This document shows positions 8,619 to 17,984 of a stretch of 64,000 bases of DNA, one piece after another. Each line of letters opens with the position of its first letter. Positions within the stretch are counted from its first letter, which is position 1. The notes under the pieces are model-generated. The model saw only the letters and a program-made list of their open reading frames with translations, searched no databases and was not told where the DNA came from. The position numbers and the translations under genes are program-made. This DNA comes from Rhodopseudomonas_A palustris_F (GTDB lineage Bacteria > Pseudomonadota > Alphaproteobacteria > Rhizobiales > Xanthobacteraceae), in assembly GCF_000013745.1 (NCBI RefSeq), contig NC_007925.1, forward strand, positions 1,550,001-1,614,000, written 5' to 3'.

Positions 8619-9623
8619 ATGATTTCCCGCGAATTCGACTTGGGCAAGGAACGCGCGTTGCGCGTTGGCGTCGTCGGCGCCGGTGTGATGGGCACCAATC
8701 ACGGCCGGGTGCTGGCCGGCTTGCCCGGCATCGTGCTGGTCGGGATCGTCGATCCGCTGCCCGATCATCGCGACCGCGCCAGCCAGCTGATCGGCTGTCC
8801 GACCTTCGCCACGCTCGATGAACTATGCGAGGCCGGCGTCGATGCGGTGACCATCGCGGCGCCGACCCATCTGCATCATGACGTCGCCATCGCCTGTATC
8901 AATCGCGGCATTCATGTGCTGGTCGAAAAGCCGGTGGCGTCGACGGTGCAGGAAGGCCGCGAGATCGTTGCTGCCGCCAAGCGCGCCGGCGTGACGCTGA
9001 TGGTCGGCCATGTCGAGCGCTTCAATCCGGCGGTGGCCGCGATCAAGCACGCCATCGAAGGCGAAGATATTCTGTCGATCGGCATCACCCGGGTCGGGCC
9101 GTTTCCGCCGCGGATGTCCAATGTCGGCGTGGTGATCGATCTTGCGGTGCACGACATCGATCTGATCCGCTGGTTCACCGAATCCGAAATCATCGACGTG
9201 CAGCCGCAGCTGTCCAGCGCCATCGCCGAGCGCGAAGATATCGCGCTGTTGCAGTTCCGCACCGCCTCCGGCGTGCTGGCGCATATCAACACCAACTGGC
9301 TGACGCCGTTCAAGGCGCGCAACGTCACCATCGCCACCCGCGGCAAATACGTGCAGGGCGATCTGTTGACCCGTCAGGTCACCGAATGCTTCGGCTTCCA
9401 GCCCGACGGCAGCTACTCGATGCGGCATCTGCCGGTCGGTCACGACGAACCGCTGCGCGCCGAGCTGATCGCCTTCGTCGAGTCGGTTCGGACTGGCGGC
9501 CCCGCCGCGGTGACCGGCGAAGAGGGCGTCGCCAGCCTGGAAATCGCGATCAAGTGCCTGGAGTCGCGCGCCGTGCCTGCCGCTGCGACCTTCCGCAAGG
9601 CGCCGCGCCGCGCCGCCGGCTAA
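8619..9623 (+). CDS. gnnA: Gfo/Idh/MocA oxidoreductase, probable UDP-GlcNAc 3-dehydrogenase (GnnA-like)
   Basis: NAD-dependent dehydrogenase expected to oxidise the 3-hydroxyl of UDP-N-acetylglucosamine. The next gene is a PLP aminotransferase; such a pair makes UDP-GlcNAc3N, giving lipid A with 2,3-diamino-2,3-dideoxyglucose, a known trait of Rhodopseudomonas and Bradyrhizobium. The 334-residue product has the Rossmann motif RVGVVGAGVMGTNHGRV, the active-site segment HVLVEKPVAST with the catalytic lysine of the family, and MVGHVERFNPAV. The ATG at 8619 has GAGG about seven bases upstream; an in-frame earlier start at 8523 would add residues without family similarity. A WlbA-like role (UDP-GlcNAcA 3-dehydrogenase) is the main alternative. 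Confidence 0.78.
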   Translation: MISREFDLGKERALRVGVVGAGVMGTNHGRVLAGLPGIVLVGIVDPLPDHRDRASQLIGCPTFATLDELCEAGVDAVTIAAPTHLHHDVAIACINRGIHVLVEKPVASTVQEGREIVAAAKRAGVTLMVGHVERFNPAVAAIKHAIEGEDILSIGITRVGPFPPRMSNVGVVIDLAVHDIDLIRWFTESEIIDVQPQLSSAIAEREDIALLQFRTASGVLAHINTNWLTPFKARNVTIATRGKYVQGDLLTRQVTECFGFQPDGSYSMRHLPVGHDEPLRAELIAFVESVRTGGPAAVTGEEGVASLEIAIKCLESRAVPAAATFRKAPRRAAG

Positions 9624-9708
9624 CCGCCACCGGCCAACACGCGCGCCGGCCTTGCTCAGCATCGGCGCCGGCGCGCGGATCATCCCACCCCAATCGTAAT
9701 AGGGCGTC

Positions 9709-10857
9709 ATGAATCAGCATATCCGACCCGACCCCGTGGCTTTCATCGACATCGGCGCGCAGCGCCGAAGGCTAGGCACCGCGATCGACGAGGCGGTCGG
9801 CCGGGTGTTGACGCATTGCCAATTCGTCAGCGGCCCGGAAGTCACCCAGCTCGAGACCGAACTCGCCGCCTACACCGGCGCCAAGCACGTCATCAGCTGC
9901 GCCAGCGGCACCGATGCGCTGCTGATGGTGCTGTTGGCGCAGGGCATAGGCCCCGGCGACGCGGTGTTCTGCCCCTCCTTCACCTTCTGCGCTACCGGCG
10001 AGGCCGCGGCGCTGACCGGAGCGTCGCCGGTATTCGTCGACGTCGATCCGGTCACCTACAACATGGACGTGGAATCGCTGAAGCGCGGCATCGCCACCGC
10101 GAAGCGGCTCGGCCTGAAGCCGAAGGCGATCATCCCGGTCGATCTGTTCGGCCAGCCCGCCGATCATGACGCGATCGCCGCGGTCGCCGCGGCCGAAGGC
10201 CTGTTCGTGCTCGACGACGCCGCGCAAGGCTTCGGCGCCACCTACCAGGGCCGGCGGATCGGCACATTGGCGCTCGCCACCGCGACCAGCTTCTTTCCGG
10301 CCAAGCCGCTCGGCTGCTACGGCGACGGCGGCGCGATCTTCACCGACGACGACGCGCTCGCCGAGCGCTTGCGCAGCATCCGGGTGCACGGCCAGGGCAG
10401 CGACAAATACGACAACGTCCGGCTCGGCCTCACCGGCCGGCTCGACACCATCCAGGCCGCGGTGCTGATCGAGAAGCTGAAGATCTTCGACGACGAGATC
10501 GCAGCCCGCAACAAGGTCGCGGAGCGCTACGCGCAAAGCCTCGGCAACATCGTCACCGTGCCGCGCGTGACCGAGGGCAATCACTCGATCTGGGCCTGCT
10601 ACACCATCCGGCTGCCGAACGGCACCGACCGCGACGGCTTCGCCGCGAAGCTCAAGGCGCAGGGCGTGCCGAGCGCGGTGTATTACGTGAAGTCGATGCA
10701 TATGCAGACGGCTTACGCGAAGTATCCGGTCGTCGATGGCGGTCTGCCGGTCGCCGAGGAACTGTCCGCCGACGTCATCAGCCTGCCGGTGCACGCCTAT
10801 CTCGACGCCCCGACCCAGGACCGGGTGATCGCCGCGGTGCGCGACGCGCTGGCGTAG
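9709..10857 (+). CDS. gnnB: DegT/DnrJ/EryC1 aminotransferase, probable UDP-GlcNAc3N synthase (GnnB-like)
   Basis: PLP-dependent sugar aminotransferase, expected to use glutamate to convert 3-keto-UDP-GlcNAc into the 3-amino sugar. The 382-residue protein shows FIDIGAQRRRLG, the FVSGPEVTQLE entry loop, SCASGTDALLMVL, FVLDDAAQGFGA and the Schiff-base lysine K199 in SFFPAKPLGCYGDGGA. HGQGSDKYDNVRLGLTGRLD, with TGRLD for the usual NxRM/L(D/S), is close to the WlbC/GnnB branch. AGGG lies seven bases before the ATG. It follows the dehydrogenase by 85 bases. The pairing with a Gfo/Idh partner supports GnnB over a perosamine- or Fuc4NAc-type aminotransferase. Confidence 0.8.
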   Translation: MNQHIRPDPVAFIDIGAQRRRLGTAIDEAVGRVLTHCQFVSGPEVTQLETELAAYTGAKHVISCASGTDALLMVLLAQGIGPGDAVFCPSFTFCATGEAAALTGASPVFVDVDPVTYNMDVESLKRGIATAKRLGLKPKAIIPVDLFGQPADHDAIAAVAAAEGLFVLDDAAQGFGATYQGRRIGTLALATATSFFPAKPLGCYGDGGAIFTDDDALAERLRSIRVHGQGSDKYDNVRLGLTGRLDTIQAAVLIEKLKIFDDEIAARNKVAERYAQSLGNIVTVPRVTEGNHSIWACYTIRLPNGTDRDGFAAKLKAQGVPSAVYYVKSMHMQTAYAKYPVVDGGLPVAEELSADVISLPVHAYLDAPTQDRVIAAVRDALA

Positions 10858-11195
10858 CGTCACTGGTGTGCTGTGCGCGGTTAGGGTGAGTCCCGATTGC
10901 CAAGATCGCGCACTGAGTTATTTGGGCGCGCAATTAGCCCCGTCATGCCCGGACTTGTTCCGGGCATCCACGCCCACGAGCGAGGCGTAACCCGTATCCG
11001 TGGATGGCCGGGACAAGCCCGGCCATGACGCGGAGAGGGTGCGGGTTTTCGGGGATATTGGGGGCGTCGATCCGCTTGGCATTCAAAGCGTGACCGCCGA
11101 TCCCGTTGACCGAGCGGAATGGTGTTGGCAGGCGGATTTCCAATATTCCCCAAATCGCGGTTTTGCATCTTCCCTTGATGCTGTAGAAGCGGCTG
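10858..11195. other. intergenic region with family B repeat
   Basis: No gene is supported. The main content is the palindromic repeat at 10941-11030. The 165 bases before murJ are mixed sequence with no recognisable operator; an AT-rich patch near 11140-11180 may carry the murJ promoter. Confidence 0.5.
10941..11030 (+). repeat. interspersed palindrome, family B copy 1
   Basis: Starts CGTCATGCCCGGACTTGT and ends GGACAAGCCCGGCCATGACG, so the two ends are long inverted repeats around a central GCATCCACGCCC...GTGGATGG hairpin. Five further copies are in the window: 19586-19675, 31897-31986, 41049-41135, 59072-59162 and 62103-62188. All are intergenic and flanked by short CGGAGAGG-like tails. 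The structure suggests a REP/MITE-like element. Confidence 0.8.
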
Positions 11196-12725
11196 ATGCT
11201 CAGGCGTATCTTCACCGTCGGCGGCTTTACCCTGTTGTCGCGGCTCACCGGCTTCGCGCGCGATATCATGCTGGCGGCGATTCTCGGCGCCGGGCCGATC
11301 GCCGACGCGTTCTTCGTGGCGCTGCGGCTGCCCAATCATTTCCGCGCGATCTTCGCCGAGGGCGCCTTCAACGCCGCCTTCGTGCCGGCCTATGCGCATG
11401 TCCGCGGCGAACGCGGCGAGATTTCGGCGCGGCTGTTCGCCGACCGCATCTTCACGCTGCTGTTCGCGTCGCAGTTGCTGCTGCTGGTGATAGCGCTGTT
11501 CTTTATGCCGCAGATGATGAGCATCCTGGCGCCGGGGTTCTCCGACGATCCGGCGCAGCGGGCACTGGCGATCGATCTGACCCGGATCACCTTTCCCTAT
11601 CTGTTGCTGATCACGCTGGTGACGCTGTATGGCGGCATGCTCAACGTGATGCAGCGCTTTGCCTCCGCGGCCGCCGCCTCGATCTTTCTCAACATCTCGA
11701 TGATGGCGACGCTGGCGCTGGCGGCGTTATTTCCCAGCGCCGGCCACGCCGCCGCCTGGGGCGTGCTGATCTCCGGCTTCCTGCAATATGTCCTGCTGGC
11801 CGGCGATCTGTCGCGGCATGGCGGGTTGCCGCGGTTTGCGATGCCGAAGCTCGATCTCGACGTCCGCGGCTTTTTCCGCGCGCTGGGGCCGGCGACGCTG
11901 GGCTCGATGGGCACGCAAGTCGCACTGTTCGCCGACACCATCATCGCCACATTTCTACCGGCCGGCGCGCTGTCGGCGCTGTACTACGCCGACCGGCTCA
12001 ATCAGCTGCCGATTGGGGTGATCGGCATTGCCATCGGCACCGTGCTGCTGCCGGAAATGTCGCGGCAGCTGACCTCCGGCGACGACGTCGGCGCCAAGGC
12101 GTCGCAGCGCCGCGCCTTCGAATTCACGCTGCTGTTCTCGGTGCCGTTCGTGGCGGCGTTCCTCACCGTGCCGGACGTCATCATGCGGGCGATGTTTGCG
12201 CGCGGCGCCTTTACCAAGGCGGACGCGGTGGCGGCCGGCGCGACGCTGGCTGCGTATGCCATCGCGCTGGTGCCGTTCGTGCTGATCCGCAGCGCGGTGG
12301 CGCCGTTCTACGCCCGCAAGGACACCGCGACCCCGATGAAGGCGGCGCTGACCGGGATCGCAGTCAACGTCGCGCTGAAGGTGGCGCTGGTCGGCGCGCT
12401 GGCGCAGGTTGGCCTCGCGCTGGCCACCGCGGTCGGCGCCTGGATTAATCTGTTGCTGGTGATCGGCTTCGCGGTGCGCGCCGGCTATCTCGAGATCGAC
12501 CGCGCGCTGACGCTGGCGATCGCCAAGTTTGTCGCCGTGGGCCTGCTGCTTGGTGCCGCGTTGTGGGCGACCGCGCGGTACGCCGCGCCTTATCTGGCGC
12601 AGCTCAGCGCGCTGCGCGACGAGGCCGCGCTGGCGCTGTTGATCGGCGTCGGCGCGCTGGTCTATGGCGCGGCGATTCTGTTGCTGTTCGGCACCCGCTG
12701 GCTGCGCGCGCTGCTGCGCGGCTGA
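11196..12725 (+). CDS. murJ: lipid II flippase MurJ
   Basis: Polytopic inner-membrane protein (509 residues, about 14 predicted membrane spans) of the MOP superfamily that flips lipid II for peptidoglycan synthesis. Recognisable segments are GGFTLLSRLTGFARDIMLA, ADAFFVALRLPNHFRAIFAE and GAFNAAFVPAYA near the N-terminus, whose arginines (R18, R24, R52-type) line the central cavity. ALYYADRLNQLPIGVIGIAI and LIRSAVAPFYARKDTATPMK follow. The length fits MurJ/MviN. The ATG at 11196 directly precedes the conserved first helix. In many alphaproteobacteria murJ is followed by trpS; here the next gene is a convergent carbamoyltransferase. Confidence 0.93.
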   Translation: MLRRIFTVGGFTLLSRLTGFARDIMLAAILGAGPIADAFFVALRLPNHFRAIFAEGAFNAAFVPAYAHVRGERGEISARLFADRIFTLLFASQLLLLVIALFFMPQMMSILAPGFSDDPAQRALAIDLTRITFPYLLLITLVTLYGGMLNVMQRFASAAAASIFLNISMMATLALAALFPSAGHAAAWGVLISGFLQYVLLAGDLSRHGGLPRFAMPKLDLDVRGFFRALGPATLGSMGTQVALFADTIIATFLPAGALSALYYADRLNQLPIGVIGIAIGTVLLPEMSRQLTSGDDVGAKASQRRAFEFTLLFSVPFVAAFLTVPDVIMRAMFARGAFTKADAVAAGATLAAYAIALVPFVLIRSAVAPFYARKDTATPMKAALTGIAVNVALKVALVGALAQVGLALATAVGAWINLLLVIGFAVRAGYLEIDRALTLAIAKFVAVGLLLGAALWATARYAAPYLAQLSALRDEAALALLIGVGALVYGAAILLLFGTRWLRALLRG

Positions 12726-12740
12726 CGGCTTTGGCCGCGG

Positions 12741-14546
12741 CTATTTCAGATTGCCGAGCACCATGCTGGCTGCGTCCATATAGACCTTGACCAGCGGCGC
12801 CACGAAGCGATGCGCCTTGGTCTTCGACACCAGCGTGTCGTGCAGCACCAGATGATCGATCCCGGTGGTAAGGAAGCAGATCACGGCGTCGCGCGGCGTC
12901 TCCACGATCGGCTCGCCCTTGACGTTGAACGAGGTGTTGACCAGCACCGGCACCCCGGTCAGCGCCTCGAATTCCTTCAACAGCCGATACAGCTTCGGGT
13001 TGGTCGCCTCCGCCACGGTCTGGATCCGCGCGGTGCCGTCGACGTGAACGATCGCCGGGATCTTGTCGCGCCATTCCGGCCGCACCGTTTTCGCCATCAG
13101 CATGAATGGTGAATCGCCTTTGCCCTCGAAGATCTCGTCGGCGCGCTCTTCCAGCACGATCGGCGCGAACGGTCGGAACGGCTGGCGGTGCTTGACCCGG
13201 CTGTTGAGGATGTCCTTCATCTCCGGCCGCCGCGGATCGGCGATCAGGCTGCGGTTGCCGAGCGCGCGCGGGCCGAATTCCGAGCCGCCCTGAAACCAGC
13301 CGATCACCTTCTGCTCGGAGAGCAGTTTCGCCGTCACTGCGCAGATGTCGTCGTGGCGCACCGCCTCGGTCTGCGCCCGCACCATCAGCCGCTGCGTCGC
13401 AGCCGCGACCTCGGCCTCGGGATAGGTTTTTCCAATGTAGGAGTGCTTCATCTCGAAGCTGCGCGGCTGTTGCTGGATCGCGTGCAGGCCGTAATAGGCG
13501 CAGCCGATGGCGATGCCGTCGTCGCCGGCGGCGGGCTGGATCCAGACATTGTCGAAGCCGGCCTCGCGCGCCAGCCGGCCGTTGGCGACGCAGTTCAGCG
13601 CCACGCCGCCGGCGATCACCAGGTTCTTGGCGCCGGTGGTTTCGCGCAGCCAGCGCGCCCGCGCCAGCAGCACCTTTTCGGTGTCGTCCTGCACCCGCCA
13701 GGCGAGGTCTTCCCAATGCCGCATCGACGGGCTGTCTTCCCACTTGCCGGGGCGGTCGACGACATAGGGCTGGTTCAGTTCGGCGGTCCAGCGCGGCACG
13801 CTCAGCACGTTGTCCTCGATCTGCAGCAGCGGCTTGACCTGATCGCGGCGGCCGTAGGGCGCGAGCCCCATCAGCTCGCCGCATTTGTTCCAGTCGCCGA
13901 AGATGTAGGTTGAAGCCCGGCTGTACAGCGCGCCGAGCCCGGGCATGTTGGTGAATTCGTCGCTGAAGAAGCCGCGGTCGGGCTCCATCCAGACCTTCTT
14001 CACGCAGTCCAGCCTGGTACCGCTGAACGTGTAGTAGCTTTCCGATTCGCGCGCCAAGGGTGTCGCGGTGTCGGCGGCGGGGAACGGCTCCATGACGTCG
14101 GAGCGATAGCTGCCGACGCCGTCGACGATCATGATCGCGCCCTCGTCGAACGGCGACACCGCGAACGCGCTGTAGGCGTGTGCCAGATGGTGCGAGATCG
14201 TCATCACCTTGGCGGACTTGCTGCGATACCACGGATGCGCCGCGGCCTCGGCCCGCTCATATTCCGGCAGGAACCCCGGCATGTCCTGATAGGCCAGCCG
14301 CTCCTCCATTTCCGGCACCGGCAGGATGTAGCAGTTGCGCACCACCAGATCGACGTCGGCGAGCGCGATGCCCTCGGCGGCCAGGCAATAGTCGATCGCC
14401 TGCTTGTAGAAGCCGCTGGCGTGCTTCTCGCGGGTGATCCGTTCTTTGGCGATGCCGACCACGATCTCGCCGTCGCGCAACAGGCATGCGCTGACGTCGT
14501 GGTCATAGGTGTTGAGCCCGAGAATGTAGTTGTGCTGCTTGGCCAT
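12741..14546 (-). CDS. carbamoyltransferase (NodU/TobZ/HypF-C family)
   Basis: Transfers carbamoyl from carbamoyl phosphate via carbamoyl-AMP to an acceptor hydroxyl. The 601-residue protein opens ILGLNTYDHDVSACLL. It has the metal-binding histidine cluster ISHHLAHAYSAF (H119, H120, H123), VDGVGS, the NodU-type VIAGGVALNCVANGRL and, in the C-terminal YrdC-like/acceptor region, GGSEFGPRALGNRSLIADPR and PVLVNTSFNVKGEPIVETP. Length is near NodU (about 560-600). It is a single-gene unit convergent to murJ, and no nodulation gene is close. The acceptor could be a glycolipid, hopanoid or polysaccharide sugar; the sequence does not decide. The Shine-Dalgarno sequence at the ATG (14544-14546) is weak. 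Confidence 0.88.
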   Translation of the reverse strand: MAKQHNYILGLNTYDHDVSACLLRDGEIVVGIAKERITREKHASGFYKQAIDYCLAAEGIALADVDLVVRNCYILPVPEMEERLAYQDMPGFLPEYERAEAAAHPWYRSKSAKVMTISHHLAHAYSAFAVSPFDEGAIMIVDGVGSYRSDVMEPFPAADTATPLARESESYYTFSGTRLDCVKKVWMEPDRGFFSDEFTNMPGLGALYSRASTYIFGDWNKCGELMGLAPYGRRDQVKPLLQIEDNVLSVPRWTAELNQPYVVDRPGKWEDSPSMRHWEDLAWRVQDDTEKVLLARARWLRETTGAKNLVIAGGVALNCVANGRLAREAGFDNVWIQPAAGDDGIAIGCAYYGLHAIQQQPRSFEMKHSYIGKTYPEAEVAAATQRLMVRAQTEAVRHDDICAVTAKLLSEQKVIGWFQGGSEFGPRALGNRSLIADPRRPEMKDILNSRVKHRQPFRPFAPIVLEERADEIFEGKGDSPFMLMAKTVRPEWRDKIPAIVHVDGTARIQTVAEATNPKLYRLLKEFEALTGVPVLVNTSFNVKGEPIVETPRDAVICFLTTGIDHLVLHDTLVSKTKAHRFVAPLVKVYMDAASMVLGNLK

Positions 14547-14966
14547 GAACCGTCTTCTGAGGAAAGGCCGCGGCAGCCAAGTACCATACTCGCTGCAGGG
14601 CAGGGGAGGGCGCGACGAAAACCGCCGTCGCGTTGCTTATAGCGCGCCGGGCGCAACGCTCTAACCAATCTTTGGTTGCGCGAAGCTGGGCAGCGGTTGC
14701 TCGATCGCAAAAAATCTTTTCGCCGCATTCATCGTGCTGCATAGCACAGCGAGCCGCGATACGGTTCGTTCCACTGTTCTCAACTGTCTGAACGAACGTT
14801 CACGTCTAATCCAAGCTTGACCACCGGAGCGGCTTGATCTTACTCTGGTAGGCGAGGCTACAGACACACCAAGGCTGATTTGGAATGCACTGACGGACGG
14901 CCTGTCTCGCGCCTTCACGTTGGGGACGACGACCACGGTTCCAGTGCTCGACCGGAGATTTTAACA
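14547..14966. other. divergent intergenic region
   Basis: 420 bases between the leftward carbamoyltransferase and the rightward secreted-peptide gene; both promoters must lie here. The segment 14640-14830 is more AT-rich than its surroundings. A small dyad, ACCAATCTTTGGTT, lies at about 14661-14674. I see no recognised operator and no small gene with a good ribosome binding site. Confidence 0.5.
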
Positions 14967-15281
14967 ATGGCTCAGAATGTCCCCCGCAGCATTCTCGCGC
15001 GCTGCCTCGCAGCGATCGCGCTCGTCGGCATTTATTGCGTCAGCATCGTCGGCACCTCGGCGGTGTTGCTGGCCGCCAGCACCAGCTCTGCATCCGCCCA
15101 GCGCGGCCGCGGTCGCGGCGGTGGCTTCTATCGCGGCGGCGGCTATCGCGGTGGCGGCTTCTATCGTGGCGGCGGACGTGGCTGGGGCCGCGGTCGCGGT
15201 TACGGCTTCTACGGCGCGCCGATCGTCAGGCCGGGCTGTTACTACAGCCGCCGTTGGGGCCGGGTGATCTGCCCCTATTGA
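14967..15281 (+). CDS. secreted Gly/Arg-rich small protein
   Basis: 104-residue product with a signal peptide: a basic start (MAQNVPRSILARC), a hydrophobic core (AAIALVGIYCVSIVGTSAVL) and ASTSSASAQ ending in a likely signal peptidase I site. The mature part is a low-complexity run of RGGGFYRGGGYRGGG-like units, then a tail with two cysteines (RPGCYYSRRWGRVICPY). GGAGA eight bases before the ATG at 14967 fixes the start; the in-frame start at 14880 lacks one. Similar short glycine-rich exported proteins are frequent in Rhizobiales and have no known function. A strong terminator follows at 15326. Confidence 0.75.
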   Translation: MAQNVPRSILARCLAAIALVGIYCVSIVGTSAVLLAASTSSASAQRGRGRGGGFYRGGGYRGGGFYRGGGRGWGRGRGYGFYGAPIVRPGCYYSRRWGRVICPY

Positions 15282-15325
15282 TGCCGGCCTGATCGCCGTA
15301 AGGCGATCCGCCGATTGAGAATCCC

Positions 15326-15364
15326 AAACGGGTGTGCCGGCGCTGTCGGCACACCCGTTTTGTT
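15326..15364 (+). terminator. rho-independent terminator
   Basis: A perfect 14-bp stem, AAACGGGTGTGCCG pairing with CGGCACACCCGTTT around a 7-base loop, followed by TGTTT. It lies 44 bases after the stop of the secreted peptide gene and separates it from the molybdenum hydroxylase gene. Confidence 0.85.
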
Positions 15365-15465
15365 TGCCGGCTGCCTTGGCTGCGCTAGGGCGCGAATGCC
15401 GTTTGCGCCGCCTGACGATCCGCTGCAATATGGTCGAAAAGGCCTCGCAGCCAACCGGAGGAACA

Positions 15466-17772
15466 ATGGCTCCCATCAAATTCGGCGTCGGTCACAGCGT
15501 GCGTCGCAAGGAGGATGACGCGCTGCTTCGCGGCAAGGGCCGCTACACCGACGATCATGCGCCGCAGGCCACCGCTTATGCGCTGATGCTGCGCTCGCCG
15601 CACGCCCACGCCACGTTCACCATCGATGCCGACCGCGCCCGCACGCGCCCCGGCGTGCTGACCATCCTGACCGGGGACGACGTCAAGGAACTCGGCGGTC
15701 TGCCCTGCTTGTTCAATCTGCCGGACAATCCGTTCAAGGCGCCGGACTATCCGATCCTGGCGCAAGGCGAGGTGCGCCACGTCGGCGACGCGGTGGCGTT
15801 CGTGGTGGCGGAAACCTTGCCCCAGGCGCGCGACGCGCTCGAGGCGATCGAGGTGGAGTGGACGCCGCTGCCCGCCGTGGTCGGCGTGGTCAACGCGGTG
15901 AAGCCCGACGCCCCGCAGGTCTGGCCGCAATTTCCCGGCAACGTGCTGTTCGACGTGCCGATCGGCGACAAGGCCGCGACCGATGCGGTGTTCGCCAAGG
16001 CGCATGCCATCGCCGAGATCAACATCGTCAACCCGCGCATCATCACCAACTACATGGAAACCCGCGCGGTGGTCGCCGAATACGATGCCAAGCGCGATCA
16101 CCTGACGCTGACCATCGGCAGCCAGGGCAGCCATCGGCTGCGCGACATTCTGTGCCAGACCGTGCTGAAGATCCCGGTCGATAAGATGCGGGTGATCTGC
16201 CCCGACGTCGGCGGCGGCTTCGGCACCAAGCTGTTTCCCTATCGCGAATACGCGCTGGCTGGCTTCGCTGCGCGAAAACTGCGCCGCAGCGTGAAATGGG
16301 CCGCCGACCGCGCCGATCATTTCGTCGGCGACGCGCAGGGCCGCGACAACGTCACCAAAGCCCGGATGGCGCTTTCCGAGGACGGCAAGTTTCTCGCCAT
16401 GGACGTCGACCTGATCGGCGACATGGGCGCCTATCTGTCGACCTTCGGCCCCTACGTTCCGTTCGGCGGCGCCGGGATGTTGCCTGGATTGTACGACATC
16501 AAGACGTTTCACTGCCGGGTGCGTACGGTGTTCAGCAACACCGTGCCGGTCGACGCCTATCGCGGCGCCGGGCGCCCCGAGGCGGCCTATGTGATCGAAC
16601 GGCTGGTCGATGCCGCGGCGCGCAAGCTCGGGATGACGCCGGACGCGATCCGCCGCAAGAATTTCATCCCGCCCCGCGCGATGCCCTACACCACCGCCAC
16701 CGGCAAGGTTTACGATTCCGGCGACTTCGCCGCGCATCTGAAACGCGCGATGGAGGTCGGCAACTGGAAGGATTTCCCGCGGCGCGCCAAGGCTGCCAAG
16801 AAGCAAGGCCTGGTGCGCGGCATCGGGCTCGCGTCCTACGTCGAGGTCTGCGGCACCATGGGCGAGGAGACCGCCAATCTGCGGCTCGACTCGAATGGCG
16901 ACGTCACCATCCTGATCGGCACCCAATCCAGCGGCCAGGGCCATCAGACCGCCTATGCGCAGATCGTCGCCGAACAATTCGGCCTTCAGCCGGAGCGCGT
17001 CCACATCGTGCAGGGCGACACCGACCAGATCGCCACCGGGCTCGGCACCGGCGGCTCGGCTTCGATTCCGTCGGGCGGCGTCGCCGTCGAACGCGCCACC
17101 CGCAAACTCGGCGCCAACCTGCGCGAGATCGCCGCCGACGCGCTGGAGGCCGGCGCCGCCGACCTCGAGATCAGCGACGGCACGGTGCGGGTCGCCGGCA
17201 CCGACCGCTCGATTTCGTTCGCCGACCTCGCCAAACGTCCGGGCGTCGATCCGGCCAAGCTCGCCACCAGCGACAAGTTCTCCAGCGCCGACGGCACCTA
17301 TCCGAACGGCACGCATCTGGTCGAGGTCGAGATCGATCCCGCCACCGGCAAGATCGCCATCGTCAACTACGTCATCGTCGACGATTTCGGCGTCACGCTG
17401 AATCCGCTGCTGCTCGCCGGCCAAGTGCATGGCGGCACCATGCAGGGCATCGGCCAGGCGTTGATGGAGCAGGCGGTGTACGATCCGCAGGACGGCCAGC
17501 TGATCACCGGCAGCTTCATGGACTACGCGCTGCCGCGCGCCGCCGACGGCGCGCCGATCACGTTCGAAACCCACAACGTGCCCTGCAAGACCAATCCGCT
17601 CGGGGTCAAGGGCGCGGGCGAGGCCGGCGCGATCGGCTCATGCCCGGCGGTGGTCAACGCCATCATCGACGGCCTGTGGCGGGACTATCATATCGATTCG
17701 ATCGACATGCCGGCGACCCCGGAGCGGGTGTGGATGGCGATCCGCGACCACGAACGGCAGCATCGGCTGTAG
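15466..17772 (+). CDS. xanthine dehydrogenase/CoxL-family molybdopterin-binding subunit
   Basis: Large, molybdenum-cofactor subunit (768 residues) of a hydroxylase of the xanthine dehydrogenase / CO dehydrogenase family. The N-terminal a/b-hammerhead domain begins GHSVRRKEDDALLRGKGRYTDD. Cofactor motifs include PDVGGGFGTKLFPYREYAL, GQGHQTAYAQI and the GVKGAGEAGAIGSCPAV loop with the catalytic glutamate. The active-site loop reads DAYRGAGRPE; AYRGAGR marks form II CoxL-like enzymes, not true CO dehydrogenase (AYRCSFR). GGAGGA at 15457-15462 precedes the ATG. The expected [2Fe-2S] and FAD subunits are not adjacent; two c-type cytochromes follow instead. The substrate is unknown; an aldehyde or N-heterocycle is likely. 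Confidence 0.88.
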   Translation: MAPIKFGVGHSVRRKEDDALLRGKGRYTDDHAPQATAYALMLRSPHAHATFTIDADRARTRPGVLTILTGDDVKELGGLPCLFNLPDNPFKAPDYPILAQGEVRHVGDAVAFVVAETLPQARDALEAIEVEWTPLPAVVGVVNAVKPDAPQVWPQFPGNVLFDVPIGDKAATDAVFAKAHAIAEINIVNPRIITNYMETRAVVAEYDAKRDHLTLTIGSQGSHRLRDILCQTVLKIPVDKMRVICPDVGGGFGTKLFPYREYALAGFAARKLRRSVKWAADRADHFVGDAQGRDNVTKARMALSEDGKFLAMDVDLIGDMGAYLSTFGPYVPFGGAGMLPGLYDIKTFHCRVRTVFSNTVPVDAYRGAGRPEAAYVIERLVDAAARKLGMTPDAIRRKNFIPPRAMPYTTATGKVYDSGDFAAHLKRAMEVGNWKDFPRRAKAAKKQGLVRGIGLASYVEVCGTMGEETANLRLDSNGDVTILIGTQSSGQGHQTAYAQIVAEQFGLQPERVHIVQGDTDQIATGLGTGGSASIPSGGVAVERATRKLGANLREIAADALEAGAADLEISDGTVRVAGTDRSISFADLAKRPGVDPAKLATSDKFSSADGTYPNGTHLVEVEIDPATGKIAIVNYVIVDDFGVTLNPLLLAGQVHGGTMQGIGQALMEQAVYDPQDGQLITGSFMDYALPRAADGAPITFETHNVPCKTNPLGVKGAGEAGAIGSCPAVVNAIIDGLWRDYHIDSIDMPATPERVWMAIRDHERQHRL

Positions 17773-17984
17773 TTCGCGCTCACGCACGATTGAACGAGAT
17801 CGTCACAGCAATGGTACGATCATGGGGCGACAAGGATTTGCCGCGCATTTCGCCGCAGTGGCGGAGCGAGCGTTTTCTGGTAGCGCTTGCGCCCGCAGCG
17901 GTGTCGCCGCGTGAGCACGCGAGCGGCAGCCGTCGCGTCGAGAATTTGTCCGATCGCCGATCGGAATCAGCAGGGAGCGATTGA

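Noticed and set aside
15466..17772. Carbon monoxide dehydrogenase large subunit (coxL form I)
   Set aside because: The active-site loop is AYRGAGR rather than AYRCSFR, and coxM/coxS are absent.
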